Below are positions 13,088 to 22,237 of a DNA stretch of 64,000 nucleotides, piece by piece (the stretch's first letter is position 1; each line of letters starts with the position of its first letter). The notes under the pieces were generated by a model. That model did no database searches. It saw nothing but the letters and a program-made list of their open reading frames with translations, and was not told where the DNA came from. Source of the DNA: Mucilaginibacter aquariorum (GTDB lineage Bacteria; Bacteroidota; Bacteroidia; Sphingobacteriales; Sphingobacteriaceae); assembly GCF_024498135.1 (NCBI RefSeq), contig NZ_JANHOH010000007.1:164575-228574 (forward strand), given 5' to 3'. Position numbers and translations under genes: made by a program.

Positions 13088-16000
13088 TTACTTAAAATCC
13101 AGGTCGCCTATGTATACTGCACCTTCAGCTCCTTTTTCCATTTGTAATACAATCAGTTCCTTCTTTTCTTGCGGGGTGCCATAATGAGTATATAGCTCGG
13201 CCATTACGGTTGTTGAGCCTGCAATGGTGGCCTGCCTGTCGCCATAAAAATTGATCTCTATTTTATAAGTGCCTTTTATCGCTTTTTTAAGTAAGAATTG
13301 CTCGGGACCAAAACCCTCGGTCATGTCGTCAGAAAAGCGGCCGCCAATTTCGGTGCTTTTATGGCTGTAAAAACATTTCTCGTTATTAGGGTCGGTTACC
13401 CAAAGGTCAATATCGGTATTATTCATGTTCCAGTTCATTACAATGCGGATATCTGCCGGTAGTGCTTTTATCACTTTTTTAGAAATAGCTGCTGTATTTA
13501 CTTTACCCCGGTTTAAAGCTATTATCCTGTTTATTTCGGGCAGCATAACTTCCTGCATCCCATCGTATAAATCATCTGCTTCGGCCGAATAGCTTTTGAT
13601 CAGGGTATTGTAAAGCATATTCAATGCCTGTTGGTGTTTGCCGGCATCTTCCAGCGCCAGGCCGTAATCCCGGTAACTTTGCGGGTCGAGCGGCCGCAGT
13701 TCGGTGATCTTTTTAAACGCGAATACCTCACTTTCAAATTCGCCCAGCTGTTTAAATTTGTAACCCAACATGCGGTAAAGCTCATAGCTATCCAGGTTTA
13801 ATTCGGCCAGATTACTTAATATACGTATGCCCAGTTCTTTCTTGCCTGTTTTTATAAAATAATTGGCTACATCAAAATAATAAACCGGGTTGCCGTAGTT
13901 TGAGGGCCTTAATTCCAGGTATTTTTGGTATTGGCTTGCCTTGTCTGTTTTTTGTATCAGTTTAATATAATCAGCGTCGGCTTGTTGATACGTAATGTTA
14001 ATCCCTTCTTTTTGATTTAGGCGATTGGAGGCAGTATCAGCATTTGCCGGTCGGCCATTTTTGGTAGTCACTACAATCACGCCATTGGCTGCTCTTGAGC
14101 CATAAATAGAAGTTGCGGCAGCACCCTTTAAAACATTTATTGACGAGATATCTGCCGGGTTTATATTTGCAATGCCGTTCATTGCTACACCATCTACCAC
14201 ATATAAAGGGGGTCCGGAGCTGGTGTCGCTACTGGCGCCACGAATTTGCACATTGGCATCAGGGGATGCTTGCCTTACCCTAACCCCTGCAACCCGCCCT
14301 GCTAAAACCGAGTTTGCCTGAATGGTGGTAACAGACCCCGTTGAGTATGTTTTTCTTTGAGCGGTAGCCCCTACTACCACAACTTCGTTTAGCATGGCCG
14401 GACTGCCCGCCTGGTTTGGTATGGCAACTTCCCGCTCCTCAACCACCTGCCTAACATCGGCGCTGCCTACCGGTTCGTCAATTCTTATATCTGCAGTTGG
14501 ATCTCCGGTAATTGCTCTTGCTTTATTTTTAGCAGATCTTTTTTTGTGTTTATTGTCATGGTTCCACCATTTGGTTAACTCCAGCATAGTTTGCTGGGCA
14601 GTACTAAGGTTTTCCCTTATATCCTGGGTGTTATCGCGGCCCCTTTGTTTCAATATCGTATTGTATTGCTGCCTTAGTTCGGCTGGTGGTTCTACCTCGT
14701 ATCGTATGTAATCATCTATTGTTTCTAACACAATTAATGATGTGTTGCGGGTTACAATGCCAAACCTTTTTCCTAACGATTCAATAACCTGCCTGTTGGG
14801 GTTATAATTAATATCTAATTCGGTTATCTTTTTTTGCGCCCATAGTTTGGCCACATCAATGTTTTCTACGGCGTTTTTTTGCAGATCTATAACAACCTGT
14901 TTTTCATAACTCACTTTGTTGCCATAGCCAAATTGCAGGGTGAGAGTTTGATTTGGGTTGCGTGTAATACCTGCTAAAGAAAACGTGCCGTTTACCGTAA
15001 CGGGAATTGATGGGTAATTATCTTCTGTTGATGACTTATCCTTTATGCCTAAAAAGCGCAGCGGCACGGTCATTAAACCTTCGAGTGCTTTTTTAATAGA
15101 TACAACGTTAAGGTCAATCACATCTCCCCCGGATTTTAACGCGATGTATTTTAAATTACTATAATCGGCAGTGGCCGATGAGTTAATGCAATACACAGGG
15201 GTTTTATATAGTTTTAAAGAGTTTTCACCAAAGGTTTGATGCCCGTCGCTCACCAATAAAAACTCATCCACATTATATTTAGAAAGGTCTATTTTTCCAA
15301 GATCGGTTGCGCCGTCGTAGGTTATATTCTTCAGATCGGCCTTTAAGGCTTTCCAATCATTCTTAATAGAATATTCCCTGGTGTTTAAAACCTTATTGCT
15401 AAAAGTTATCAGCGTAACCCGGGCATCGCCAACCTGTTCGGCATAATGTGTTAACAGGTTCAGTTCCTTGTCAATGTTCCGGTTGGTGCCACTAAGCGAT
15501 GCATCCCACAATAAACCTATGCGGCGGGGCAGTGGCTTTTTAATTTCTTTTGCCGGGATAATGGTGTTTATAAAATAATAATATTTGTTGCCTTGCATTT
15601 GCAACATTACCTCGCTTGCATCCGCAGGTTTTGGAATGGAGAATGACAGGGAACGATCGGGCACATAGTTTATCTTTTCGATACTTGCCGAGTAAGTGTT
15701 TTGATGTTTGTCGAATTTGAGATCGTCGCCATTGCCGCCTTCGGTTATTGGCGCCAGGGTGCTTTGTACAACACTTGCATTAAGCCTAAACTTTTGAACC
15801 GTATCTTTCAGGTTCAGTGGTAATGCAAATTTTAAGTTTCCATCTTTTCCTAACGGGATCTCCTCATCGTACCCAATAATTACCGTACGTGTACTTTTGG
15901 GGTTAATAGGGTATATGCGGGTACGGAAGCTATTGCCGGCCACTTTTTCAAGCAAGCCCGGGTCAACGCCCCTGCGTTCTATCGATTCAAAAACAGCGGT

Positions 16001-16321
16001 GCCTTTGCCCCTGTCAACCGCTACCGCTTCGCGCATTTTACCATTAATATCTAAAGCATACCGGTTTACATTAATGCCATCCTTAAGCGGGAAGGTTAGC
16101 GTTCCTTCTAAAATCCGCGATGTGGAATTATAAAATGTCATTTGCCAGGTGGTGCGGCTTATATTACCATATATGGTAACATCTATCTTTAACTCTTTTA
16201 AGGTAATACCGTTGTTGCTTTTTCCATCAACAGTTAATTGCGGCGCTTGTGCAAATACAGACTGTATTTGAAAGGCCAACAGCGCAAATACAGATAACAG
16301 GGTAAGGTTTGGTTTTGTCAT
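13088..16321 (-). CDS. VIT-VWA-TonB plug-TPR-DUF2135 fusion protein
   Basis: The 1077-aa protein starts with a signal peptide (ending in SVFAQA). Residues about 30-165 form a VIT domain, with FYNSTSRILEGTLTFPL and RRGVDPGLLEKV. About 260-420 is a VWA domain (RRIGLLWDASLSGTNRN, then EFLLVSDGHQTFGEN). About 650-770 is a plug-like segment of SusC/RagA type: NEVVVVGATAQRK, VQIRGASSDTSSG, PLYVVDGVAMNG and GSRAANGVIVVTTKNG, but no barrel follows. Next come TPR-like helices (about 800-910) and a C-terminal DUF2135-like domain with NMNNTDIDLWVTDPNNEKC. Its function is unknown; domains suggest protein-protein contact in the periplasm or at the outer membrane. Confidence 0.85.
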   Translation of the reverse strand: MTKPNLTLLSVFALLAFQIQSVFAQAPQLTVDGKSNNGITLKELKIDVTIYGNISRTTWQMTFYNSTSRILEGTLTFPLKDGINVNRYALDINGKMREAVAVDRGKGTAVFESIERRGVDPGLLEKVAGNSFRTRIYPINPKSTRTVIIGYDEEIPLGKDGNLKFALPLNLKDTVQKFRLNASVVQSTLAPITEGGNGDDLKFDKHQNTYSASIEKINYVPDRSLSFSIPKPADASEVMLQMQGNKYYYFINTIIPAKEIKKPLPRRIGLLWDASLSGTNRNIDKELNLLTHYAEQVGDARVTLITFSNKVLNTREYSIKNDWKALKADLKNITYDGATDLGKIDLSKYNVDEFLLVSDGHQTFGENSLKLYKTPVYCINSSATADYSNLKYIALKSGGDVIDLNVVSIKKALEGLMTVPLRFLGIKDKSSTEDNYPSIPVTVNGTFSLAGITRNPNQTLTLQFGYGNKVSYEKQVVIDLQKNAVENIDVAKLWAQKKITELDINYNPNRQVIESLGKRFGIVTRNTSLIVLETIDDYIRYEVEPPAELRQQYNTILKQRGRDNTQDIRENLSTAQQTMLELTKWWNHDNKHKKRSAKNKARAITGDPTADIRIDEPVGSADVRQVVEEREVAIPNQAGSPAMLNEVVVVGATAQRKTYSTGSVTTIQANSVLAGRVAGVRVRQASPDANVQIRGASSDTSSGPPLYVVDGVAMNGIANINPADISSINVLKGAAATSIYGSRAANGVIVVTTKNGRPANADTASNRLNQKEGINITYQQADADYIKLIQKTDKASQYQKYLELRPSNYGNPVYYFDVANYFIKTGKKELGIRILSNLAELNLDSYELYRMLGYKFKQLGEFESEVFAFKKITELRPLDPQSYRDYGLALEDAGKHQQALNMLYNTLIKSYSAEADDLYDGMQEVMLPEINRIIALNRGKVNTAAISKKVIKALPADIRIVMNWNMNNTDIDLWVTDPNNEKCFYSHKSTEIGGRFSDDMTEGFGPEQFLLKKAIKGTYKIEINFYGDRQATIAGSTTVMAELYTHYGTPQEKKELIVLQMEKGAEGAVYIGDLDFK

Positions 16322-16485
16322 GGTGTTGGTTATTTCCTACATAGATGCAGGAAACAAACGCATTCCATAAAAATAAATTAAAAAAATGACTGGCTGGAAA
16401 CGGAAGTGTCAAAAGCGCCTTTGCTTAGACTGTTTCTAAATAACTATAATCGCTGCTTTAAGCCAAAAGCATTTCTATCTTTTGG

Positions 16486-16493
16486 TACTTTTG
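16486..16493 (+). promoter_or_regulatory. -7 box for the succinate dehydrogenase operon
   Basis: TACTTTTG matches TAnnTTTG and lies 22 bases before the sdhC ATG. I see no convincing -33 TTTG at the usual distance. Confidence 0.5.
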
Positions 16494-16514
16494 CCTAAAT
16501 AAATCTGATCAATA

Positions 16515-17294
16515 ATGAGCGAATTTAAACAAACCTTTAACTCATCACTGGGAAAAAAGCTGATAATGGCTTTAACAGGCTTGTTTTTGTGTACTTTCCT
16601 AATTGTGCACCTTGGTGGTAACCTTTTATTATTTAAGAACGACCAGGGTTTTGCATTTAATAGCTACGCAAATTTCTTAACGCATTTTCCTCCTATCGAG
16701 GTTATAGCCTATCTTTTATACCTAGCTATAATAGTGCATGCTGTTTATGCTTTAGTGTTAACCATTAAAAACCGCAGGGCAAGGCCGGTAGGTTATGCCG
16801 TGCAAACAAAATCTCCGGCATCATGGTCGTCAAAAAACATGGGCTTGCTGGGTGCTATCCTGCTATTGTTCATTGTGATACACATGGGCGATTTTTGGTT
16901 TACCTATAAGTATAACAACATTTTAGGCTTTAAGGAATACCGTACCAATTTGGCTACTAACGAAACAACAGTATCTGACTACAAACCAGAAGTTGCTGAT
17001 TTTGAAAGGTCGATATCTACAGAGAACAATGTAGAAATAGTACGTGTGAAGGATTTGCATGCGCGTATTCAAAGCAGCTTTAGTAATGTGTTTTATGTAA
17101 TATTCTACGTAATTGCAATGGGCGCGGTATCGTTCCACTTGCTGCATGGTTTCCAAAGCGCGTTCCATACGCTGGGTTGGGTACATCGTAAGTACAAGCC
17201 TATAATTTACTTCTTTGGCACCTGGCTGTTCGCGGTTATTATACCGATAGGCTTTGCCCTGATGCCAATTATATATTATATCAAGAGTTTATAG
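16515..17294 (+). CDS. sdhC: Succinate dehydrogenase/fumarate reductase cytochrome b subunit
   Basis: The 259-aa integral membrane protein anchors the complex and carries haem b and the quinone site. Five hydrophobic segments are visible, including LIMALTGLFLCTFLIVHLGGNL, one near residues 58-80 with IEVIAYLLYLAIIVHAVYA, and the last at about 230-255. Histidines inside segments (IVHLGGN, IVHAVYA, IVIHMGDFW, FHLLHGFQSAFH) are the expected haem ligands of the single-chain, type B subunit used in Bacteroidota. It is first in the operon, 29 bases before the sdhA ATG. Confidence 0.92.
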   Translation: MSEFKQTFNSSLGKKLIMALTGLFLCTFLIVHLGGNLLLFKNDQGFAFNSYANFLTHFPPIEVIAYLLYLAIIVHAVYALVLTIKNRRARPVGYAVQTKSPASWSSKNMGLLGAILLLFIVIHMGDFWFTYKYNNILGFKEYRTNLATNETTVSDYKPEVADFERSISTENNVEIVRVKDLHARIQSSFSNVFYVIFYVIAMGAVSFHLLHGFQSAFHTLGWVHRKYKPIIYFFGTWLFAVIIPIGFALMPIIYYIKSL

Positions 17295-17323
17295 ATTTTA
17301 CGCTTTAAATAAAATATTTGAAA

Positions 17324-19258
17324 ATGAGTTTAGATGCTAAAATTCCGCAAGGCCCATTAGCCGAAAAATGGAGCAAGCATAAATTTAATTTAAAGCTGGT
17401 TAACCCTGCTAACAAGCGTAAGTACGATGTTATTGTAGTAGGTACAGGTTTAGCCGGTGCATCTGCAGCGGCATCACTGGCCGAGCTTGGTTACAACGTT
17501 AAATCATTCTGCTTTCAGGATAGCCCGCGCCGTGCGCACTCTATTGCTGCACAGGGTGGTATTAACGCCGCAAAAAATTATCAAAATGATGGCGATAGCG
17601 TTTATCGCCTGTTCTACGATACCATTAAAGGTGGTGACTACCGTGCCCGCGAAGGCAACGTTTACCGCCTTGCCGAGGTATCTGTAAATATTATTGACCA
17701 GTGTGTTGCACAAGGCGTTCCGTTTGCCCGCGAATACGGTGGCTTGCTGGATAACCGTTCATTTGGTGGTTCGCAGGTATCACGTACGTTTTACGCGCGT
17801 GGCCAAACGGGCCAGCAGTTATTGTTAGGTGCTTACTCGGCATTAAACCGCCAGATACACCTGGGTAAGGTAAAAATGTACACGCGTACCGAAATGCTGG
17901 ACGTGGTTGTTGTTGACGGCCATGCTAAAGGTATTGTTACCCGTAACTTAAAAACCGGCGAGATTGAAACGCATGCTGGCCATGCAGTATTATTAGCTAC
18001 CGGTGGTTACGGCAACGTTTTCTATCTTTCAACAAATGCTATTGGTAGTAATGTAACGGCAGCATGGAGGGCGCACAAACGTGGTGCTTACTTTGCTAAC
18101 CCTTGCTACACGCAAATTCACCCAACCTGTATCCCGGTTACCGGCGATCATCAGAGCAAGCTTACGCTGATGTCTGAATCGTTACGTAACGATGGCCGTG
18201 TTTGGGCGCCGAAAACGGTTGAAATAGCACAAAAACTCCAAAAGAAAGAGATCACCGCTTCGCAGGTTAAGGAAGAGGACAGGGATTACTTTCTGGAAAG
18301 AAAATACCCATCATTCGGTAATCTTGTTCCGCGCGATGTTGCTTCACGTAACGCCAAAGAAATGTCTGACGAGGGCAAAGGTGTAGGTACTACAGGTTTA
18401 GCCGTTTACCTTGATTTTGCCGAGGCCATACAGCGTTTAGGTGAAGACACCGTACGTGCTAAATATGGTAACTTATTTGACATGTATCTGCAAATTACGG
18501 ATGAGAACCCGTACAAGCAACCAATGCGCATTTATCCTGCGGTACACTATACAATGGGCGGCCTTTGGGTTGATTATAACTTAAGCACAAACGTACCGGG
18601 CTTATATGCCATGGGCGAATGTAATTTTAGCGACCACGGCGCAAACCGACTTGGTGCATCTGCACTAATGCAGGGGCTATCGGACGGTTACTTTGTTATC
18701 CCTTACACTTTAGGCGATTATCTGGCTACTATAGGCCCTAAGAAGGTTGATACCAGCCACCCTGCTTTTGAACAAACCAAACAGGATGTAATTGCTTACA
18801 ACAACAAACTGCTTGCCTTAAAAGGAAATAAAACAGTTGTTGAATACCACCGCGAACTTGGTCATATTATGTGGGAATACTGCGGAATGGCACGTACCGA
18901 AGAGGGTTTGACCAAAGCAAAAGGCATGATAAAAGAGCTTAAGGCTGATTTCTGGAAGAATGCTATTGTAACCGGCGAAAACGAAGAAGTGAACGCAGCG
19001 CTTGAAAGAGCGGGCCGTGTAGCTGACTTTATAGAACTTGGTGAACTGATGGTTACCGACGCGTTAAACCGTCGCGAATCATGCGGTGGCCACTTCCGTC
19101 TGGAATCGCAAACAGAAGAAGGCGAAGCCTTACGCGATGACGACAACTTTGCTTTTGTATCGGCATGGGAATTTACTGGCGAAAACCAGGAAGAAGTGCT
19201 GCACAAAGAAGAGCTGATTTTTGAAAATGTTAAGTTAACACAACGTAGTTATAAGTAG
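17324..19258 (+). CDS. sdhA: Succinate dehydrogenase flavoprotein subunit
   Basis: The 644-aa protein oxidises succinate to fumarate with covalently bound FAD. The FAD fold begins DVIVVGTGLAGASAAASLAE, and the flavin-attachment His is in RRAHSIAAQGGINAAKN. The catalytic region shows HYTMGGLWVDYNL and GECNFSDHGANRLGASAL. The ATG at 17324 is preferred over the in-frame TTG at 17318. The next sdh gene is not adjacent: an S23-type gene and a repeat cluster separate sdhA from sdhB by 476 bases. Confidence 0.95.
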   Translation: MSLDAKIPQGPLAEKWSKHKFNLKLVNPANKRKYDVIVVGTGLAGASAAASLAELGYNVKSFCFQDSPRRAHSIAAQGGINAAKNYQNDGDSVYRLFYDTIKGGDYRAREGNVYRLAEVSVNIIDQCVAQGVPFAREYGGLLDNRSFGGSQVSRTFYARGQTGQQLLLGAYSALNRQIHLGKVKMYTRTEMLDVVVVDGHAKGIVTRNLKTGEIETHAGHAVLLATGGYGNVFYLSTNAIGSNVTAAWRAHKRGAYFANPCYTQIHPTCIPVTGDHQSKLTLMSESLRNDGRVWAPKTVEIAQKLQKKEITASQVKEEDRDYFLERKYPSFGNLVPRDVASRNAKEMSDEGKGVGTTGLAVYLDFAEAIQRLGEDTVRAKYGNLFDMYLQITDENPYKQPMRIYPAVHYTMGGLWVDYNLSTNVPGLYAMGECNFSDHGANRLGASALMQGLSDGYFVIPYTLGDYLATIGPKKVDTSHPAFEQTKQDVIAYNNKLLALKGNKTVVEYHRELGHIMWEYCGMARTEEGLTKAKGMIKELKADFWKNAIVTGENEEVNAALERAGRVADFIELGELMVTDALNRRESCGGHFRLESQTEEGEALRDDDNFAFVSAWEFTGENQEEVLHKEELIFENVKLTQRSYK

Positions 19259-19335
19259 GAGATTTGAGACGTTAGATATGAGATTTGAGACTAGAATGTC
19301 TTTTTCTCAAATCTCACGTCTCATATCTAACATCT
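19259..19335. repeat. Fold-back repeat cluster after sdhA
   Basis: The repeat begins immediately after the sdhA stop codon. TTAGATATGAGA (19272-19283) is complementary to 19319-19330, and GAGATTTGAGA (19280-19290) to 19305-19315. The same words recur after the S23 gene at 19696-19728. Such A/T-rich inverted words look like an intergenic repeat or the edges of an inserted segment. Confidence 0.7.
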
Positions 19336-19342
19336 AAACAAG

Positions 19343-19708
19343 ATGCATAATCTGAAGGAACTGAAAATTTGGAACAAAGCAATGGATCTGGCAGTAGACG
19401 TTTACAAAGCCACTTCAAATTTTCCAAATGATGAGCGTTTTGGTTTAACAAGCCAGTTAAGACGTGCAGCTGTTTCTATTTCTTCAAACATTGCAGAAGG
19501 TGCTGGCAGAAATTCTAATAAAGAGTTCTGTAATTTTTTAGGTATAGCTAATGGCTCATCGTACGAAGTACAAACCCAATTGGTTATATCAAATAAGTTA
19601 AGTTTATTAAATACCGATTTGCTGAATGGATTATTACAACAGATTGAAGAATTGCAAAAGATGAATTATGCATTTCAACAGATGTTAAACAAACCGTCTC
19701 AAATCTAA
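19343..19708 (+). CDS. S23/IVP-type four-helix-bundle protein inserted in the sdh operon
   Basis: The 121-aa protein has the family pattern of 23S-rRNA intervening-sequence proteins: LKIWNKAMDLAVDVYK at the start, FPNDERFGLTSQLRRAAVSI in the middle, then SNIAEGAGR and a helical C-terminal part. Members are found inside 23S rRNA intervening sequences and as stand-alone genes; their role is poorly known, and some occur near diversity-generating elements. Here the gene lies between sdhA and sdhB, with fold-back repeats on both sides; the last codons and stop (PSQI) are built from the downstream repeat. That points to insertion of a mobile or recombining segment in the operon. Confidence 0.88.
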   Translation: MHNLKELKIWNKAMDLAVDVYKATSNFPNDERFGLTSQLRRAAVSISSNIAEGAGRNSNKEFCNFLGIANGSSYEVQTQLVISNKLSLLNTDLLNGLLQQIEELQKMNYAFQQMLNKPSQI

Positions 19709-19728
19709 AATCTCATATCTCAAATCTA
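19696..19728. repeat. Repeat cluster between the S23 gene and sdhB
   Basis: The words GTCTCAAATCTAA, TCTCATATCT and TCAAATCTAA match the right arm of the fold-back at 19259-19335. The repeat supplies the S23 stop codon and ends seven bases before the sdhB ATG. Confidence 0.65.
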
Positions 19729-19734
19729 ATTAAG

Positions 19735-20523
19735 ATGAGTGGACACATGAACCTGACGCTGAAAGTATGGCGCCAAAAAAATACACAAGCATCGGGCAAG
19801 TTTGTGACCTATAAGGCCGAAAATATTTCGCCGGATATGTCCTTTCTGGAAATGCTTGACGTGGTGAACGAAAGCCTTACCCGTAAAAACGAAGAGCCAA
19901 TTTATTTTGATCATGACTGCCGTGAAGGTATTTGCGGCTCTTGCTCATTATATATTAACGGCCATCCACATGGTCCTAAAAGAGCTATTACAACCTGCCA
20001 GTTACACATGCGTACCTTTAGCGATGGCGAAACCATTACCATTGAGCCATGGCGTTCGGCTGCGTTCCCGGTAGTGAAGGATCTGGCGACAGACCGTTCC
20101 GCCTTCGATCGTATCCAACAGGCTGGTGGTTATGTATCTGTAAATACAGGTGGTGTGCCCGATGCTAACGTGATGCCGATCCCTAAGGTAATTGCCGACG
20201 AGGCTTTCAACTCAGCTACCTGTATTGGTTGCGGTGCTTGTGTTGCTGCATGTAAAAATGCATCGGCAATGCTATTTACTTCGGCAAAAATTACACAGCT
20301 AGGTTTGCTGCCACAAGGCCAGCCAGAGCGTTACAGCCGCGTGCAAGCCATGGTTGCCCAAATGGATGCTGAAGGTTTTGGTAACTGTACCAATACAGGC
20401 GCCTGCGAGGCAGAATGCCCTAAAGAGATAACATTGAACAATATAGCTTTCATGAACAACGATTTCTTCAGCGCCAAGCTATTTAGAGAAGAACACGCGC
20501 ATGACCAAACCGGCGGCGAGTAA
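19735..20523 (+). CDS. sdhB: Succinate dehydrogenase iron-sulfur subunit
   Basis: The 262-aa subunit carries electrons from the flavin to the membrane quinone. Three cysteine motifs are visible in order: CREGICGSCSLYING for the [2Fe-2S] cluster at about residues 60-75, CIGCGACVAACKN at about 160-175 for the [4Fe-4S] cluster, and CTNTGACEAECPKEI at about 219-233 for the last cluster. It ends the sdh operon and is followed by a terminator at 20551-20579. The S23 gene just upstream may lower its expression or bring its own start signals. Confidence 0.93.
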   Translation: MSGHMNLTLKVWRQKNTQASGKFVTYKAENISPDMSFLEMLDVVNESLTRKNEEPIYFDHDCREGICGSCSLYINGHPHGPKRAITTCQLHMRTFSDGETITIEPWRSAAFPVVKDLATDRSAFDRIQQAGGYVSVNTGGVPDANVMPIPKVIADEAFNSATCIGCGACVAACKNASAMLFTSAKITQLGLLPQGQPERYSRVQAMVAQMDAEGFGNCTNTGACEAECPKEITLNNIAFMNNDFFSAKLFREEHAHDQTGGE

Positions 20524-20550
20524 CATTTAAAATACTGATCTTACAAAATA

Positions 20551-20579
20551 AAAGCCCGGCTGCATTGCAACCGGGCTTT
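20551..20579. terminator. Terminator after sdhB, shared with the convergent thioredoxin gene
   Basis: AAAGCCCGG (20551-20559) pairs with CCGGGCTTT (20571-20579) around an 11-nt loop. It lies between two convergent genes and has A-rich and T-rich flanks, so it can work in both directions. Confidence 0.85.
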
Positions 20580-20599
20580 GTTATTAAGGTAGCTCCGCC

Positions 20600-21082
20600 T
20601 TAAATTTTCTTGATTGCCGTTAACAGATCGCTCGCCTCTGGTTGTTTTTCAAAGGCCTGCACCAGTTTGCCGTTTTTATCATAAATAGCAACAAACGGTG
20701 TATGTTTAAGCTGGTAAAAACGCTGTACCGTGTATGTATAGCCCTCTGTCCCTAAAATAAAGTTTGGATAGGCTTTTAATCCGTAATCATTTTCAAAAGT
20801 TTTTACCATACGTATATCAGTAAACGTTATCATTATCACCTGTATATTTTTAAACTTACCCATTGATGGCTTCATGTCCTTAATCAACTTTTGGCAATGG
20901 GGGCAGTCCGGCGCAAAGTAAATGATCATTACCGGCTTGTTCTTTTCAAGGTCTGTTGAGGTAAGGTTTTGATCTTTAGTGGTTAATATTTTATAAGGCG
21001 GGATGGTAGTTGGCATGGTTTGAGCTTGTGTGCATGCAAAACCCGCTATTACCATAAATAATAGAAATATAAGTTTCTTCAT
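20600..21082 (-). CDS. Exported thioredoxin-like protein with CPHC motif
   Basis: From the ATG at 21082 the protein is 160 aa and starts with a signal peptide (MKKLIFLLFMVIAGFA, then TQAQ). The longer reading frame to 21148 would overlap the end of the upstream oxidoreductase gene and would hide this signal. The thioredoxin fold shows VMIIYFAPDCPHCQKLIKDM with the CPHC active site and an AYPNFILG-type strand near the cis-Pro. It probably acts as a periplasmic thiol-disulfide oxidoreductase. It follows the Gfo/Idh gene on the same strand, 34 bases after its stop. Confidence 0.85.
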   Translation of the reverse strand: MKKLIFLLFMVIAGFACTQAQTMPTTIPPYKILTTKDQNLTSTDLEKNKPVMIIYFAPDCPHCQKLIKDMKPSMGKFKNIQVIMITFTDIRMVKTFENDYGLKAYPNFILGTEGYTYTVQRFYQLKHTPFVAIYDKNGKLVQAFEKQPEASDLLTAIKKI

Positions 21083-21116
21083 TTGTTTTATCGTCATTGA
21101 ATAAGAAGTATTAAAA

Positions 21117-22133
21117 TTAAGCTTCCAGCAGTTCCAGCTGCCAGGCAATATGTTCTTCAGTTATAGGGTATAACGCATCATTGCGTATTGTGTGATAAAC
21201 CGCGTCAAATATCTGGTTATAATCGCCCTTAACCGATGGTACAGTTTCCACGCATTTTTCGTTATCAATATTTACTATGGTCAGCTGGCCTTCGTTGCCT
21301 GCTGGTTCCACGCCATAAGCAGGGTCGGTAGGCATCATTCCTTTATCAAGCTGTGCTTCCTGTACATCACTACGGTTTTTTATAAAACTCCCTAAAGTGC
21401 CGTTAACCCAAAATCCGGGTGTATCACCCGCAATTTGCAAACCCGATGTTAAGTAAACATTTAGTTGGTTAGGGTATATCAAATGGTAATGGAAGTAATC
21501 GGGCACTTCAGATCCTTCCCGATAAATACCTGTGGTTTTGTGGAATGATAAAGGCCTGCCAAACAAGGCTATGGTATTATCTATCAAATGCGCCCCCAGG
21601 TCATAAACCAAACCACCGGCAGGTACACCTTTAGTTTCTTTAAAAGCTTTTACACCAATAGCCGCTTTATACCTGTCCATGCGGAAGGTAACCTCAATTA
21701 AATTACCTAACCGGCCGCTTTCAATCACTTTTTTGGTAGATAGGAAACCGCTATCGTACCGGCGGTTTTGGTAAACCATCAGGTGTTTGTTTAGCTGGCG
21801 GGCGGTATCAAAAAGTTGCTTTACTTCGGCAGAAGTGGCGGCGGCAGGTTTTTCAAGCAATACATGCTTGCCGGCCTTCATAGCCATCATAGCGTGTTCA
21901 AAATGCAGGTTGCTGGGAGTATTTACAATGATCAGCTCTATCTCATCATCGTTCAATAACTCATCGATCGAATTATAGCTCAGAATATCCGGATAAATGT
22001 TGGCCGCTTTTTTTTCATGGCGCTCAACTATCGCCTTAAGGGTAAACCCTGGATTTGTACTAATGAACGGCGCATGAAATATACGCCCCGACATACCGTA
22101 GGCCATTAAGCCCGTAACTATTGGTGCAGACAT
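21117..22133 (-). CDS. Gfo/Idh/MocA family NAD(P)-dependent oxidoreductase
   Basis: The 338-aa protein has an N-terminal Rossmann fold (TGLMAYGMSGRIFHAPFIS, then LKAIVER) and the family hallmark HVLLEKPAAATSAE near residue 90, where EKP contacts the nicotinamide. A C-terminal alpha/beta domain includes GGLVYDLGAHLIDNTIALFG, with the catalytic Asp-His region. Such enzymes oxidise or reduce sugars and polyols; the GMSGRIFHAPFI start resembles the YhhX/YulF-type subgroup. No pathway partner is nearby, so the substrate stays open. Confidence 0.88.
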   Translation of the reverse strand: MSAPIVTGLMAYGMSGRIFHAPFISTNPGFTLKAIVERHEKKAANIYPDILSYNSIDELLNDDEIELIIVNTPSNLHFEHAMMAMKAGKHVLLEKPAAATSAEVKQLFDTARQLNKHLMVYQNRRYDSGFLSTKKVIESGRLGNLIEVTFRMDRYKAAIGVKAFKETKGVPAGGLVYDLGAHLIDNTIALFGRPLSFHKTTGIYREGSEVPDYFHYHLIYPNQLNVYLTSGLQIAGDTPGFWVNGTLGSFIKNRSDVQEAQLDKGMMPTDPAYGVEPAGNEGQLTIVNIDNEKCVETVPSVKGDYNQIFDAVYHTIRNDALYPITEEHIAWQLELLEA

Positions 22134-22184
22134 GGTGGTAAATTTATCATAATAACGGGTATCAACATAAATTATCTAAAATAA

Positions 22185-22214
22185 AAAAGGGATAAGCATT
22201 TGCCCATCCCTTTT
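22185..22214 (-). terminator. Terminator downstream of the DUF4142 gene
   Basis: AAAAGGGAT (22185-22193) pairs with ATCCCTTTT (22206-22214). On the minus strand a T-run follows the stem. It separates the DUF4142 gene from the next minus-strand operon. Confidence 0.8.
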
Positions 22215-22237
22215 ACGTACTAAAAAATAAGCCGGGC

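Noticed and set aside
21083..21148. Upstream extension of the thioredoxin-like gene
   Set aside because: It overlaps the end of the preceding oxidoreductase gene and precedes a good signal peptide that would be hidden.
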